Positions 28,847 through 37,457 of a stretch of DNA of 64,000 nucleotides are shown here, one piece after another. The position numbers and the translations under genes were made by a program. Each line of letters opens with the position of its first letter. Positions within the stretch are counted from its first letter, which is position 1. The notes under the pieces are model-generated. The model was not told the origin of the DNA, made no database searches, and saw only the letters and a list, made by a program, of their open reading frames with translations. The stretch is from Cellulomonas telluris. Its GTDB lineage: Bacteria > Actinomycetota > Actinomycetes > Actinomycetales > Cellulomonadaceae. The stretch lies in NCBI RefSeq assembly GCF_004886325.1, contig NZ_QXFN01000002.1, forward strand, positions 124,001 to 188,000. The letters are read 5' to 3'.

Positions 28847-31800
28847 ATGCATCGGATGCGGAGGACCCGTAGGGTCCTCGAAACTATCGAGATGGGAGCG
28901 GCGGTGATCGGGCAGCAGCCCCCGTCGCGGAGGAAGAGGACGTACCGACCGGGGACCGCGAGCCGCTGGGCCGCCGTCCGCACGACCCTGGCCAGCCGCG
29001 ACGGCCGGCGGGGAGCCGTCGCCACGGCCGCCGTGGGCGCGCTCGTCGCGGGCGTCGTCGCGCCCCTCATGGCGACGGCCGCCCCGGGCGACGTCGTCGT
29101 GGTGGCGGAGGACTTCCAGTCCGCCACGCCGGCCGCCCCGCAGGGCGTGCTCGTGCAGAGCGGCAACCCGACCCTCGCGCAGGTGACCGAGGGGACGAAC
29201 CACGTCCTCGGCGTCACCGACCGCGCGAACAGCTACGACTCCGTGTCGACGGCCACCGGCCTGTTCGAGGCCGGCGTGCAGTACACGCTCACCGCCAAGG
29301 TCAAGCTCGTGCAGCCGGTCGCGTCCGCGTCCGCGCGGCTCGTCGCCTTCGACGGCGCGAACGCCTACGACTGGGTCGGCAACACCGCGGTGGACGCCGC
29401 CGGGTGGACGACGATCACCGGGACGCACACGTTCCCGGCCACGATCGTCCCCTCGGCCGCGAAGGTCACCGTCGAGGTCTCCGCCGGCAGCGCGTTCCCG
29501 AGCTTCCTCCTCGACGACCTGAGCATCACGAAGCCGGGCCCGACGGGTCCGCAGGCTGTCCTGAGCAGCGACTTCGAGCAGGGCACGAGCCCGTGGGAGG
29601 CGCGCGGCGCCGCGGTCCTCACGCAGTCGGACGACGCGCGCACGGGCTCGTCGAGCCTGTCCGTGACCGGCCGAACCGCCGGCTGGCACGGTCCCGCGGT
29701 CGACGTCTCGGGACTCATGGTCTCGGGCGACTACACCGTCTCCGCGTGGGTCAAGCTCCCCGCGGGCGCGACCGGCACCCAGGAGATCAACCTGGGCGTG
29801 AACCAGCCGGGCGCCGAGAACGAGTACCCGTGGCTCGGCAGCCGCGTCGCGGTGGGCGCCGACACGTGGGTCGAGCTCACCGGCACGTACACGGTCGACC
29901 CGGCGACCCCGCCGGCCCTCCTGTACGTCGAGTCGGCGGACGCGACCACGCCGTTCCTCGTCGACGACGTCGTCGTCACCGGCACGCCGGCCACGGGTGG
30001 CCCGACGGACCCGTCCGTCGTGCCCGGTGGCGCGGTGAACCCGACGACCACGCCCGTCACGGCGGCGCGCGGCACCGGTGACGTCGCGGCGCTGACGTTC
30101 GACGACGGCCCGAACCCGGGCGAGACCGAGGAGCTCCTCGACTACCTGCAGGAGAACGGCGTCACGGCGACGTTCTGCGTCATCGGCCAGAACGTGCAGG
30201 CCGCCGGCGGTGCTGCGCTGGTCCGGCGGATGGTCGCCGAGGGGCACACCCTCTGCAACCACTCGACGAGCTACGAGTCGATGCAGTCCCTCACGGTCGA
30301 GCAGGCCGAGGAGCGGATGGCCGAGAACCTGCGGATCATCCGCGAGGCGGCCGGCGACCCGAACCTGCCGGTGCCGTACTTCCGGGCGCCGAACGGCCAG
30401 TGGGGCAGCACGCCCGCCGCGGCCGTCAGCCTCGGCATGCAGCCGCTCGGGCTCGGCAACATGATCAACGACTGGGACGAGACGCAGCCCTCGGTCGACA
30501 CGCTGGTCACCAACCTGCGCAACGCGATCGAGCCGGGCGCGGTCGTGCTCGTGCACGACGGCGGCGGCGACCGCGCCAACGGCGTCGCCGCCGTGAAGCA
30601 GGTCGTCACCGAGCACCTCGCGGACGGCTGGAGCTTCACGCTGCCGCAGGGCGGTGCCCCGGAGCAGCCGACCGGAGCCTCGATCGTCGCCGACTTCGAG
30701 GACGGGACCACGCAGGGCTGGGGTCCGCGTGACGACGGCCAGGGCCCCCCGACCGTCGAGGTCGTGTCCCCGGGTCGTGACAGCGACCACGCGCTGCGCG
30801 TGAGCGACCGCGTCTCGCAGGGCCAGGGTGCCCAGATCCCCGTCGCGGGCGTGCTCGTGCCGGGCAAGGGCTACGACCTGAGCGCGTGGATCAAGTTCGA
30901 CTCCGCCCCGGGCGACATGACGCTCAGCGTGCACACCCGCACGGGCGAGACGGACGGGTACAGCAACCTCGTCCAGCTCACGGGCCTGTCGACCGGCTGG
31001 ACGCACGTCACCGGCAAGTTCTCGCTCCCGACGGGGGCGCAGGAGATCTACTTCGAGACCCGGTGGGCGAACGGCGAGGCGGGCAACACCTCGACGTTCC
31101 TGCTCGACGACATCGCGATCACGCCGACGCCCGAGGGGACGGTGCAGGACCTGCCGCCGCTCAAGGGCACGGTGGACTTCCCGCTCGGCGTCGCCATCGA
31201 CAGCCGTGAGACGTCGGGTGCGCCCGGCCGGCTCACCGAGCTGCACTTCGGGCAGGTCTCCGCCGAGAACCACATGAAGCCCGAGGCCTGGTACACGGGG
31301 AGGACCTTCACCCCGCACCCCGAGGCGGACGCGATCATGCGGTTCGCGCAGGAGAACGACCTGCGCGTGTACGGGCACGTGCTGACGTGGCACAGCCAGA
31401 CCCCGGCCTGGTTCTTCCAGGACGAGGAGGGCAAGCCGCTGCCGGCGACGAACGAGGGCAAGCAGGTCCTGCGCGACCGCCTGCGCACGCACATCCACGC
31501 CGTCGCGGAGTACCTGCACGACGAGTACGGGGACTTCGGCTCCGACAGCAACCCGCTCGTCGCGTGGGACGTCGTCAACGAGGTCATCTCGGACGGCGCC
31601 GAGTTCGAGGACGGCATGCGCCGCTCGGAGTGGTACCGGATCCTCGGGGAGGAGTTCGTCGACCTCTCCTTCCGGTACGCGGACGAGTACTTCAACGGTG
31701 AGTTCGCGGCGCCGGGCACCGACCGCCCGGTCACCCTGTTCATCAACGACTACAACACCGAGCAGGCCGGCAAGCAGCAGCGGTACTACGACCTGGTCGA

Positions 31801-34042
31801 GCGCCTGATCGACCGCGACGTGCCGATCGACGGCGTGGGCCACCAGTTCCACGTCAGCCTCGCGATGCCGGTGTCGGCGCTCGAGGGCGCGATCGTCAAG
31901 TTCTCCGACCTCGGCCTCACGCAGGCCGTGACGGAGCTCGACGTGACGACGGGCACGCCGGAGAGCGAGGCCAAGTTCATCGAGCAGGGCTACTACTACC
32001 GGGACGCGTTCCGCGCCTTCCGGGAGCACGCCGACCAGCTGTACTCGGTGACGGTCTGGGGTCTGACGGACGGGCGCAGCTGGCGCGACTCGTCCGGCGG
32101 TCCGCTCCTGTTCGACGACGACCTGACGGCCAAGCCCGCCTACTACGGCGCCGCCGACGCCGAGCTGCCGGCGCGTCTGCGCACGGCGGACGTGTTCGCG
32201 GGTGACGTGCCGCTCGACGAGGACGCCACGTCCTCGCCGCAGTGGGACCGCCTGCCGCTGCACGAGGTGGACGACGTGGCCGCGTTCCAGCTGCGCTGGG
32301 CGCCGGACCACCTGACGGCCTACGTGACCGTCGCGGACACCACCGAGCAGGGCACCGACGCGCTGACGTTCGTCGTCGGCGACGAGGAGCACACGTTCGG
32401 ACGGGACGGCGCGGGCGACGTCGACGGCGTCGTCACCGAGTCGGAGGGCGGCTGGACGGCCGTCGTCCACCTGCCGGTCGCCGGTGCGGAGGAGGGGGAC
32501 ACCCTCGACTTCGACCTGCAGGTGACGGACGGGTCGAGCACGGCGGGCTGGAACACGCCCGGCGCCCTCGGCACCCTCTCGCTCGTCGAGGCGCTGTCGT
32601 ACGTCGAGGTCGTCGAGGCCGCTGCCACGCCGTCCGTCGACGGCCAGGTGGACGACCTGTGGGAGGCCGCGAACGTCGTGACCACCGAGAAGCAGGTCCA
32701 GGGCACGGGCGGCGCCGTCGCCGAGGTGCGCACGCTGTGGCGCGGCAGCGTCCTGTACGTGCTCGCCGAGGTGGCTGACCCGGTCGTGGACGTCTCGGGC
32801 TCCGACCCGTGGGTGCAGGACTCGGTGGAGATCTACGTCGACGCCGGGAACTACAAGAACTCGTCCTACCGCTACGACGACACGCAGATCCGCATCAGCG
32901 CGGACAACGTGGTGTCGTTCGGCACCGGCGACGTCCCCTTCCAGCAGGCGCGTCTCGTCTCCGCGACGGAGCGCACCGAGGGGGGCTACCGCGTCGAGGC
33001 GGCGATCAGCCTGCTCGAGGAGGGCGGCCTGGGGACGTTCCACGGCCTGGACTTCCAGGTCAACGACGCCGCCGACGGCTCGCGCAGCTCGATCCGCAAC
33101 TGGGCGGACCCGACGGGTGCGGGCTACCAGACGCCGGCCCGCTGGGGTGTCGGGCAGCTGGTGGCGGCGCCGGAGGAGCCGGAGCCGACGCCGACCCCGA
33201 CGCCGACGCCGACCGTGACGCCCACGCCGGCCGCCGTGACCCTCGAGTGGGGCTGGGGCGCGGAGTGCGTCGCCGGCGAGCCGGTCGGGTTCGTCGCCTG
33301 GGAGGAGCCGCTGCCCGAGGGCATCGAGTCCGTCGAGCTGCGCAGCAACGGCGCGGGGGACCTGTACGGCAACGGCGAGGACCTCCCGCTGGGCGAGTAC
33401 TACCTGGGGATCGTCGTCGCCGAGGGCTACGTCCTCGGCAACGAGGAGGCCGTGGGCGGCACCGGCGGGAGCTACGCCATCGAGGTGACCGTCGAGACGT
33501 CGGAGGAGTGCACGGGGGCGACCCCGACGCCGACGCCGACGGGTGAGCCCACGACGTCGCCGAGCCCCACGACGTCGCCGAGCCCGACGGTCCCGTCCGA
33601 CGGCAAGCCGACCATCACGCTCGGTGCGCAGCAGGTGCGTGCCGGCGGGCAGGTCGACGTCAAGCTCGCCGGGTTCGAGGCGGGCCAGAAGGTGACCGTC
33701 TCCCTCGGTGCCGGCGCGACCGCTCGCCAGGGTGCGGCGCTCGCCGCTCCCGCGGGGAGCACCGCGCTCGGCACGGTGACGGTCGCGGCCGACGGCACGG
33801 CGACCCTGCGGGTCACGGTGCCGGCGAGCACGACGCCGGGCGTGTACGTCCTGCAGGCCTCGGACGGCGGCACGGTGCTCGCGAGCACCGGGCTGACGGT
33901 CCTGGCCGCGCAGGCGGCGGCCGGTGGCGGCCTGGCGGTCACGGGCACGGGCATCGGGATCGGCGTCCTCGCCGTCCTGGTGCTGGCGGCGGGCGTCGCG
34001 CTCGTCGTCGCCCGCAAGCGGGGCCTGCTCACGCGGCCCTGA
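28847..34042 (+). CDS. Sortase-anchored multidomain xylanase (CE4 esterase + GH10)
   Basis: A 1731-residue surface enzyme for acetylated xylan. Order: long basic N-region, signal helix (AVATAAVGALVAGVVAPLM), two CBM22/CBM4_9-like modules (about 75-225 and 232-385), a CE4 polysaccharide deacetylase domain (413-600, TFDDGP, Asp419/Asp420), a third CBM22-like module (615-765), a GH10 endo-xylanase (about 772-1100, acid/base Glu912 in WDVVNE, nucleophile Glu1030 in ELDV), two CBM9-like modules (1105-1440), a Pro-Thr linker, a small unassigned domain (about 1463-1555), another linker, an Ig-like domain (1586-1685), and LAVTG (1696-1700), a membrane helix and a basic tail. The LAxTG signal suggests class E sortase anchoring. 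AAGGGAG precedes the ATG. Confidence 0.93.
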   Translation: MHRMRRTRRVLETIEMGAAVIGQQPPSRRKRTYRPGTASRWAAVRTTLASRDGRRGAVATAAVGALVAGVVAPLMATAAPGDVVVVAEDFQSATPAAPQGVLVQSGNPTLAQVTEGTNHVLGVTDRANSYDSVSTATGLFEAGVQYTLTAKVKLVQPVASASARLVAFDGANAYDWVGNTAVDAAGWTTITGTHTFPATIVPSAAKVTVEVSAGSAFPSFLLDDLSITKPGPTGPQAVLSSDFEQGTSPWEARGAAVLTQSDDARTGSSSLSVTGRTAGWHGPAVDVSGLMVSGDYTVSAWVKLPAGATGTQEINLGVNQPGAENEYPWLGSRVAVGADTWVELTGTYTVDPATPPALLYVESADATTPFLVDDVVVTGTPATGGPTDPSVVPGGAVNPTTTPVTAARGTGDVAALTFDDGPNPGETEELLDYLQENGVTATFCVIGQNVQAAGGAALVRRMVAEGHTLCNHSTSYESMQSLTVEQAEERMAENLRIIREAAGDPNLPVPYFRAPNGQWGSTPAAAVSLGMQPLGLGNMINDWDETQPSVDTLVTNLRNAIEPGAVVLVHDGGGDRANGVAAVKQVVTEHLADGWSFTLPQGGAPEQPTGASIVADFEDGTTQGWGPRDDGQGPPTVEVVSPGRDSDHALRVSDRVSQGQGAQIPVAGVLVPGKGYDLSAWIKFDSAPGDMTLSVHTRTGETDGYSNLVQLTGLSTGWTHVTGKFSLPTGAQEIYFETRWANGEAGNTSTFLLDDIAITPTPEGTVQDLPPLKGTVDFPLGVAIDSRETSGAPGRLTELHFGQVSAENHMKPEAWYTGRTFTPHPEADAIMRFAQENDLRVYGHVLTWHSQTPAWFFQDEEGKPLPATNEGKQVLRDRLRTHIHAVAEYLHDEYGDFGSDSNPLVAWDVVNEVISDGAEFEDGMRRSEWYRILGEEFVDLSFRYADEYFNGEFAAPGTDRPVTLFINDYNTEQAGKQQRYYDLVERLIDRDVPIDGVGHQFHVSLAMPVSALEGAIVKFSDLGLTQAVTELDVTTGTPESEAKFIEQGYYYRDAFRAFREHADQLYSVTVWGLTDGRSWRDSSGGPLLFDDDLTAKPAYYGAADAELPARLRTADVFAGDVPLDEDATSSPQWDRLPLHEVDDVAAFQLRWAPDHLTAYVTVADTTEQGTDALTFVVGDEEHTFGRDGAGDVDGVVTESEGGWTAVVHLPVAGAEEGDTLDFDLQVTDGSSTAGWNTPGALGTLSLVEALSYVEVVEAAATPSVDGQVDDLWEAANVVTTEKQVQGTGGAVAEVRTLWRGSVLYVLAEVADPVVDVSGSDPWVQDSVEIYVDAGNYKNSSYRYDDTQIRISADNVVSFGTGDVPFQQARLVSATERTEGGYRVEAAISLLEEGGLGTFHGLDFQVNDAADGSRSSIRNWADPTGAGYQTPARWGVGQLVAAPEEPEPTPTPTPTPTVTPTPAAVTLEWGWGAECVAGEPVGFVAWEEPLPEGIESVELRSNGAGDLYGNGEDLPLGEYYLGIVVAEGYVLGNEEAVGGTGGSYAIEVTVETSEECTGATPTPTPTGEPTTSPSPTTSPSPTVPSDGKPTITLGAQQVRAGGQVDVKLAGFEAGQKVTVSLGAGATARQGAALAAPAGSTALGTVTVAADGTATLRVTVPASTTPGVYVLQASDGGTVLASTGLTVLAAQAAAGGGLAVTGTGIGIGVLAVLVLAAGVALVVARKRGLLTRP

Positions 34043-34087
34043 CGACGTGACCCGGTCGCGGCGCCTGCCGCGGCCGGGTCCGACGTC
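34043..34087 (+). terminator. Hairpin after the xylanase gene
   Basis: GACCCGGTCGCGGC / GCCGCGGCCGGGTC stem (one mismatch) with a four-base loop, beginning a few bases after the stop codon. Strong GC stem, no T-run. Confidence 0.7.
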
Positions 34088-34111
34088 ACCGACCTCCCCG
34101 GAGGTCGATGG

Positions 34112-34161
34112 CGACGAGCCCCACGGGCCGGTCCCCCCCGGCGGCCCGTGGGGCTTCGTCG
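34112..34161 (+). terminator. Second hairpin before nadC
   Basis: Arms 34112-34129 and 34143-34161 (CGACGAGCCCCACGGGCC against its complement with one bulged base). Two consecutive hairpins isolate nadC from xylanase transcription. Confidence 0.7.
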
Positions 34162-34232
34162 TGCCCGGGCGCGGCGCGACGGGCACGGACGGTCGCGGGC
34201 CGGCCGTCTCGTCCGCGCTAGCGTGACGCCCC

Positions 34233-35153
34233 GTGACGACGCCCACGGATCCCCGACTGCCCGGCGACCCGGGCCCCGACGCCGCCGCGGTCGCCCGGGT
34301 GGTCGCGGCCGCGCTCGACGAGGACCTCGGCACGGCGCCCGGGCGTGACGTCACGACGCAGGCCACCGTCGGGGCGGGGACGACCGGCACGGCCGACCTC
34401 GCGGCACGCGCCGAGGGCGTCGTCGCAGGCCTGGTCGTCGTCCCCGAGGTCCTCGCCCAGGTCGCCGAGCGGCTCGGTCTGCCCACCCCCGCCGCGCGGT
34501 GGGTCGTGCCCGACGGCGCGCCGGCTCGCGCGGGGGACGTCGTCGCGCGGCTCGAGGGCCCGGTCCAGGTGCTCCTCGTCGCCGAGCGCACGCTGCTCAA
34601 CCTCGTCAGCCGCGCGTCCGGCGTCGCGACGCACACCCGCCGCTGGGCCGACGCGCTCGAGGGCACCGGCGCCCAGGTGCTGGACACGCGCAAGACGACG
34701 CCCGGGCTGCGCGCGCTCGAGAAGTACGCGGTGCGGTGCGGCGGGGGCACGAACAAGCGCATGGGCCTGCACGACGTCGCGATGGTGAAGGACAACCACG
34801 TCGTCGCGGCCGGTTCGGTCGCCGCCGCCGTGGCGGCCGTGCGCGCGGCCTTCCCCGACGTGCCCGTGCAGGTCGAGGTCGACCGCCCGGAGCAGGCCGA
34901 CGAGGCGCTCGACGCGGGGGCCGACTTCCTGCTGCTCGACAACATGGACGACGCGACCCTGCGTGCCACCGTGACCCGCGTGCGGGCCCGCGAGGGGGAG
35001 ACGGGGCACGTGGACCTCGAGGCGACCGGCAACCTGACCCTCGACCGTGCGCGGGCCGTCGCACGGACCGGCGTCGACTTCCTCTCCGTCGGGGCGCTCA
35101 CGCACTCCTCGCCGATCCTCGACCTGGCGCTCGACCTGCACGCCGAGGGCTGA
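34233..35153 (+). CDS. nadC: Nicotinate-nucleotide diphosphorylase (carboxylating)
   Basis: A 306-residue quinolinate phosphoribosyltransferase converting quinolinate and PRPP to nicotinate mononucleotide. Typical motifs: LNLVSRASGVATHTRRW, LDTRKTTPGLRALEKYAV, GLHDVAMVKDNHV and the C-terminal VGALTHSSPILDLALDL. It has its own TAGCGT -10 (34219-34224) eight bases before the GTG, consistent with having become independent of nadB. lysS follows after 75 bases with its own promoter. Confidence 0.95.
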   Translation: MTTPTDPRLPGDPGPDAAAVARVVAAALDEDLGTAPGRDVTTQATVGAGTTGTADLAARAEGVVAGLVVVPEVLAQVAERLGLPTPAARWVVPDGAPARAGDVVARLEGPVQVLLVAERTLLNLVSRASGVATHTRRWADALEGTGAQVLDTRKTTPGLRALEKYAVRCGGGTNKRMGLHDVAMVKDNHVVAAGSVAAAVAAVRAAFPDVPVQVEVDRPEQADEALDAGADFLLLDNMDDATLRATVTRVRAREGETGHVDLEATGNLTLDRARAVARTGVDFLSVGALTHSSPILDLALDLHAEG

Positions 35154-35216
35154 GCCCGCGAGGTGGACGTGGTGGGCGGCACGTCCCCGGCAGCGGGGTG
35201 GCCTCCGCGGCGCCCG

Positions 35217-35222
35217 TAGGAT
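35217..35222 (+). promoter_or_regulatory. -10 hexamer of lysS
   Basis: TAGGAT with six bases to the GTG at 35229; leaderless start expected. The intervening GGAGG would be too close to serve as a ribosome site. Confidence 0.55.
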
Positions 35223-35228
35223 CGGAGG

Positions 35229-36746
35229 GTGACCGACACGCCCGCGACGACCCCCGCCGCCGACGACGTCCCCGAGCAGATCCAGGTGCGCCGGGCCAAG
35301 CGCGAGCGCCTGCTCGCCGCGGGCGTCGCGCCGTACCCGGTGGGCGTGCCGCGCACGACCACGATCGCCGACGTCCGCGCCGCGCACCCCGACCTGGAGC
35401 CGGGTGCGGAGACCGACGACGTCGTGGGCGTGGCCGGCCGCGTGGTGTTCCTGCGCGTCACCGGCCGCCTGGCGTTCGCGACCCTGCAGGACGGTGCCGG
35501 CAACCGGCTGCAGGCGATGCTGAGCGAGAAGGAGGTCGGCGCCGAGGCGCTCACGTCGTTCAAGTCGGACGTCGACCTCGGCGACCACGTGTTCGTCCAC
35601 GGGCGCGTGATCGCGTCCCGCCGGGGCGAGCTCAGCGTGATGGCCGACGAGTGGCGCATGGCCGCCAAGGCGATCCGCCCGCTGCCGAACCTCTACGAGG
35701 GCGCCGACCTGTCGGAGGAGGCGCGGGTCCGGCAGCGCTACGTCGACCTCATCGTGCGCCCGGGTGCGCGGGACATGGTCCGCCTGCGCGCGGCGGTCGT
35801 GCGTTCCCTGCGGGAGAACTTCTGGCGGCGCGGTTATCTCGAGGTGGAGACCCCGATGCTGCAGGTGCGCCCCGAGGGCGCGGCGGCGCGGCAGTTCGAG
35901 ACGCACATGAACGCCTTCGACATCGACCTGTACCTGCGGATCGCGCCCGAGCTCTTCCTCAAGCGGGCCGCCGTCGGGGGCGTCGAGAAGGTCTTCGAGA
36001 TCAACCGGAACTTCCGCAACGAGGGCGTCGACGCGACGCATTCCCCCGAGTTCGCGATGCTCGAGGCGTACGAGGCCTACGGCGACTACGACACGATGGC
36101 GGCGCTCACGCAGGACCTCGTGCAGACGGCCGCGCGCGACGCGCTCGGCACGACCGTCGTGACCCTCGCCGACGGTTCCGAGTACGACCTCGGCGGCGAG
36201 TGGACGTCGCTGACGATGTACGGGTCGCTGTCCGAGGCGCTCGGCGAGGAGATCACCCACGACACCTCCGAGGAGCACCTGCTGGCGCTGCTGGAGAAGG
36301 CCGAGATCGAGCTGGCACCGGCGCAGCGCAACCACGGCAAGATGGTCGAGGAGCTGTGGGAGCACCACGTCGGCTCGACACTGTGGGCGCCGACGTTCGT
36401 GCGCGACTTCCCCGTGGAGACGTCCCCGCTGACGCGTGACCACCGCACCGAGCGCGGCCTGGTCGAGAAGTGGGACCTGTACGTGCGCGGCATGGAGCTG
36501 GCGACGGCGTACTCCGAGCTCGTGGACCCGGTGGTCCAGCGGCAGCGCTTCGAGGCGCAGGCGCTGCTGGCGGCCCGCGGCGACGACGAGGCGATGCGCA
36601 TCGACGAGGACTTCCTCGCCGCGATGGAGCACGCGATGCCGCCGTCGGGCGGCATGGGGATGGGCGTCGACCGGCTGCTCATCGCCATGACCGGTCAGGG
36701 CATCCGTGACACGATCCTTTTCCCGCTCGTGAAGCCGCAGGGCTGA
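35229..36746 (+). CDS. lysS: Lysyl-tRNA synthetase (class II)
   Basis: A 505-residue class II synthetase charging tRNA-Lys. The N-terminal OB-fold anticodon domain (about 55-155) contains [20 protein letters not shown]. The catalytic core has motif 1 near [20 protein letters not shown], motif 2 [21 protein letters not shown], and motif 3 [16 protein letters not shown]. Length is normal and no second membrane-fused LysX domain is present. GTG start chosen by the TAGGAT promoter. It precedes a small membrane protein gene and lsr2, the same order as in mycobacteria. Confidence 0.96.
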   Translation: MTDTPATTPAADDVPEQIQVRRAKRERLLAAGVAPYPVGVPRTTTIADVRAAHPDLEPGAETDDVVGVAGRVVFLRVTGRLAFATLQDGAGNRLQAMLSEKEVGAEALTSFKSDVDLGDHVFVHGRVIASRRGELSVMADEWRMAAKAIRPLPNLYEGADLSEEARVRQRYVDLIVRPGARDMVRLRAAVVRSLRENFWRRGYLEVETPMLQVRPEGAAARQFETHMNAFDIDLYLRIAPELFLKRAAVGGVEKVFEINRNFRNEGVDATHSPEFAMLEAYEAYGDYDTMAALTQDLVQTAARDALGTTVVTLADGSEYDLGGEWTSLTMYGSLSEALGEEITHDTSEEHLLALLEKAEIELAPAQRNHGKMVEELWEHHVGSTLWAPTFVRDFPVETSPLTRDHRTERGLVEKWDLYVRGMELATAYSELVDPVVQRQRFEAQALLAARGDDEAMRIDEDFLAAMEHAMPPSGGMGMGVDRLLIAMTGQGIRDTILFPLVKPQG

Positions 36747-36771
36747 CGCTGTCATTGCGCCGGAGGTAGCC

Positions 36772-36945
36772 GTGGACAACTGGGGTGGCGTTCTCGCCGC
36801 ATTGCTGCCGTCGGTCGGCGTCGGCGTGATCTTCTGGTTCTCGATCCGCGCGATCGTGAACGCGGACCGGCGCGAACGGCAGGAGCTCGCGCGCCTGGAG
36901 GCGCAGGCACCGGGCGCGGCGCCCGAGCGCGCAGGGGATTCCTGA
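36772..36945 (+). CDS. 57-residue single-pass membrane protein
   Basis: A short gene between lysS and lsr2. The product starts VDNWGGVLAALLPSVGVGVI, with one helix (about residues 5-27) followed by a basic-acidic amphipathic tail (NADRRERQELARLEAQAPG). A clear CGGAGG ribosome site lies six bases before the GTG, and codon use matches its neighbours, so it is very probably real. I do not recognise a characterised family; similar small proteins near lysS/lsr2 are usually hypothetical. N-out/C-in topology is expected from the charged tail. Confidence 0.75.
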   Translation: MDNWGGVLAALLPSVGVGVIFWFSIRAIVNADRRERQELARLEAQAPGAAPERAGDS

Positions 36946-36963
36946 GCCAATTTCTGCGACCGT

Positions 36964-36993
36964 TTGACGTGCCGGAATGTGCGGTGCGACGCT
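36964..36993 (+). promoter_or_regulatory. Candidate lsr2 promoter
   Basis: TTGACG at 36964-36969 and GACGCT at 36988-36993 with an 18-base spacer, about 40 bases before the lsr2 ATG. The surrounding stretch is AT-richer than the rest of the window (for example GAACAATTG), which would suit Lsr2 autoregulation; this is inference. Confidence 0.4.
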
Positions 36994-37034
36994 GTGCCCG
37001 TCAGCACGTCGAACAATTGCCTCGGGAGATCTCC

Positions 37035-37391
37035 ATGGCGCAGAAGGTCCAGGTCCTGCTCGTCGACGACGTCGACGGCGGCACCGCCGACGAGACCGTC
37101 ACGTTCGGTCTCGACGGTGTGACGTACGAGATCGACCTGACGGCCGAGAACGCCGCGAAGCTCCGCGACGCCCTGGCCCCGTGGGTCGGTCACGGCCGCC
37201 GCGTCGGCGGTCGCTCCTCCTCCGGCCGCTCCTCCTCGGGGCGCTCCTCCTCGGGCTCGTCGTCGTCGCGCAGCGCGCGCGCCAACGAGGCGCAGGAGAT
37301 CCGCGAGTGGGCGAAGGAGAACGGCTACCAGGTGTCCGAGCGCGGGCGCATCTCCGCGGAGGTGCGCCAGGCGTACGACGCCGCGCACTGA
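37035..37391 (+). CDS. lsr2: Lsr2 nucleoid-associated xenogeneic silencer
   Basis: A 118-residue H-NS-like protein that bridges AT-rich DNA and represses acquired genes. The N-terminal dimerisation domain starts AQKVQVLLVDDVDGGTADET with the conserved TYEIDLTAENAAKLRDAL. A serine/arginine/glycine repeat linker (about 62-82) follows, then the DNA-binding domain with the AT-minor-groove RGR motif (ERGRISAEV) and the C-terminal AYDAAH. GGGAG precedes the ATG. A strong bidirectional hairpin follows. Confidence 0.95.
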   Translation: MAQKVQVLLVDDVDGGTADETVTFGLDGVTYEIDLTAENAAKLRDALAPWVGHGRRVGGRSSSGRSSSGRSSSGSSSSRSARANEAQEIREWAKENGYQVSERGRISAEVRQAYDAAH

Positions 37392-37409
37392 GCGCGTCGC
37401 CACGCACGA

Positions 37410-37443
37410 CGAGGGCCCGGCACCGTACGGTGCCGGGCCCTCG
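37410..37443. terminator. Bidirectional terminator between lsr2 and xylB
   Basis: Perfect palindrome with arms CGAGGGCCCGGCACC and GGTGCCGGGCCCTCG around a GTAC centre, between convergent genes. Confidence 0.85.
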
Positions 37444-37457
37444 TGCGTCCGCGGGGA

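Noticed and set aside
28716-34232. Mobile element or genomic island carrying the xylanase
   Set aside because: No integrase, transposase, attachment-site repeat or tRNA edge is seen, and base composition and codon use match the flanks.
28124-35668. A 2514-codon open frame on the minus strand opposite the xylanase
   Set aside because: It is antisense to several convincing genes, its translation is Arg/Ala/Val/His-rich with no domain, and such long shadows are expected at this GC content.
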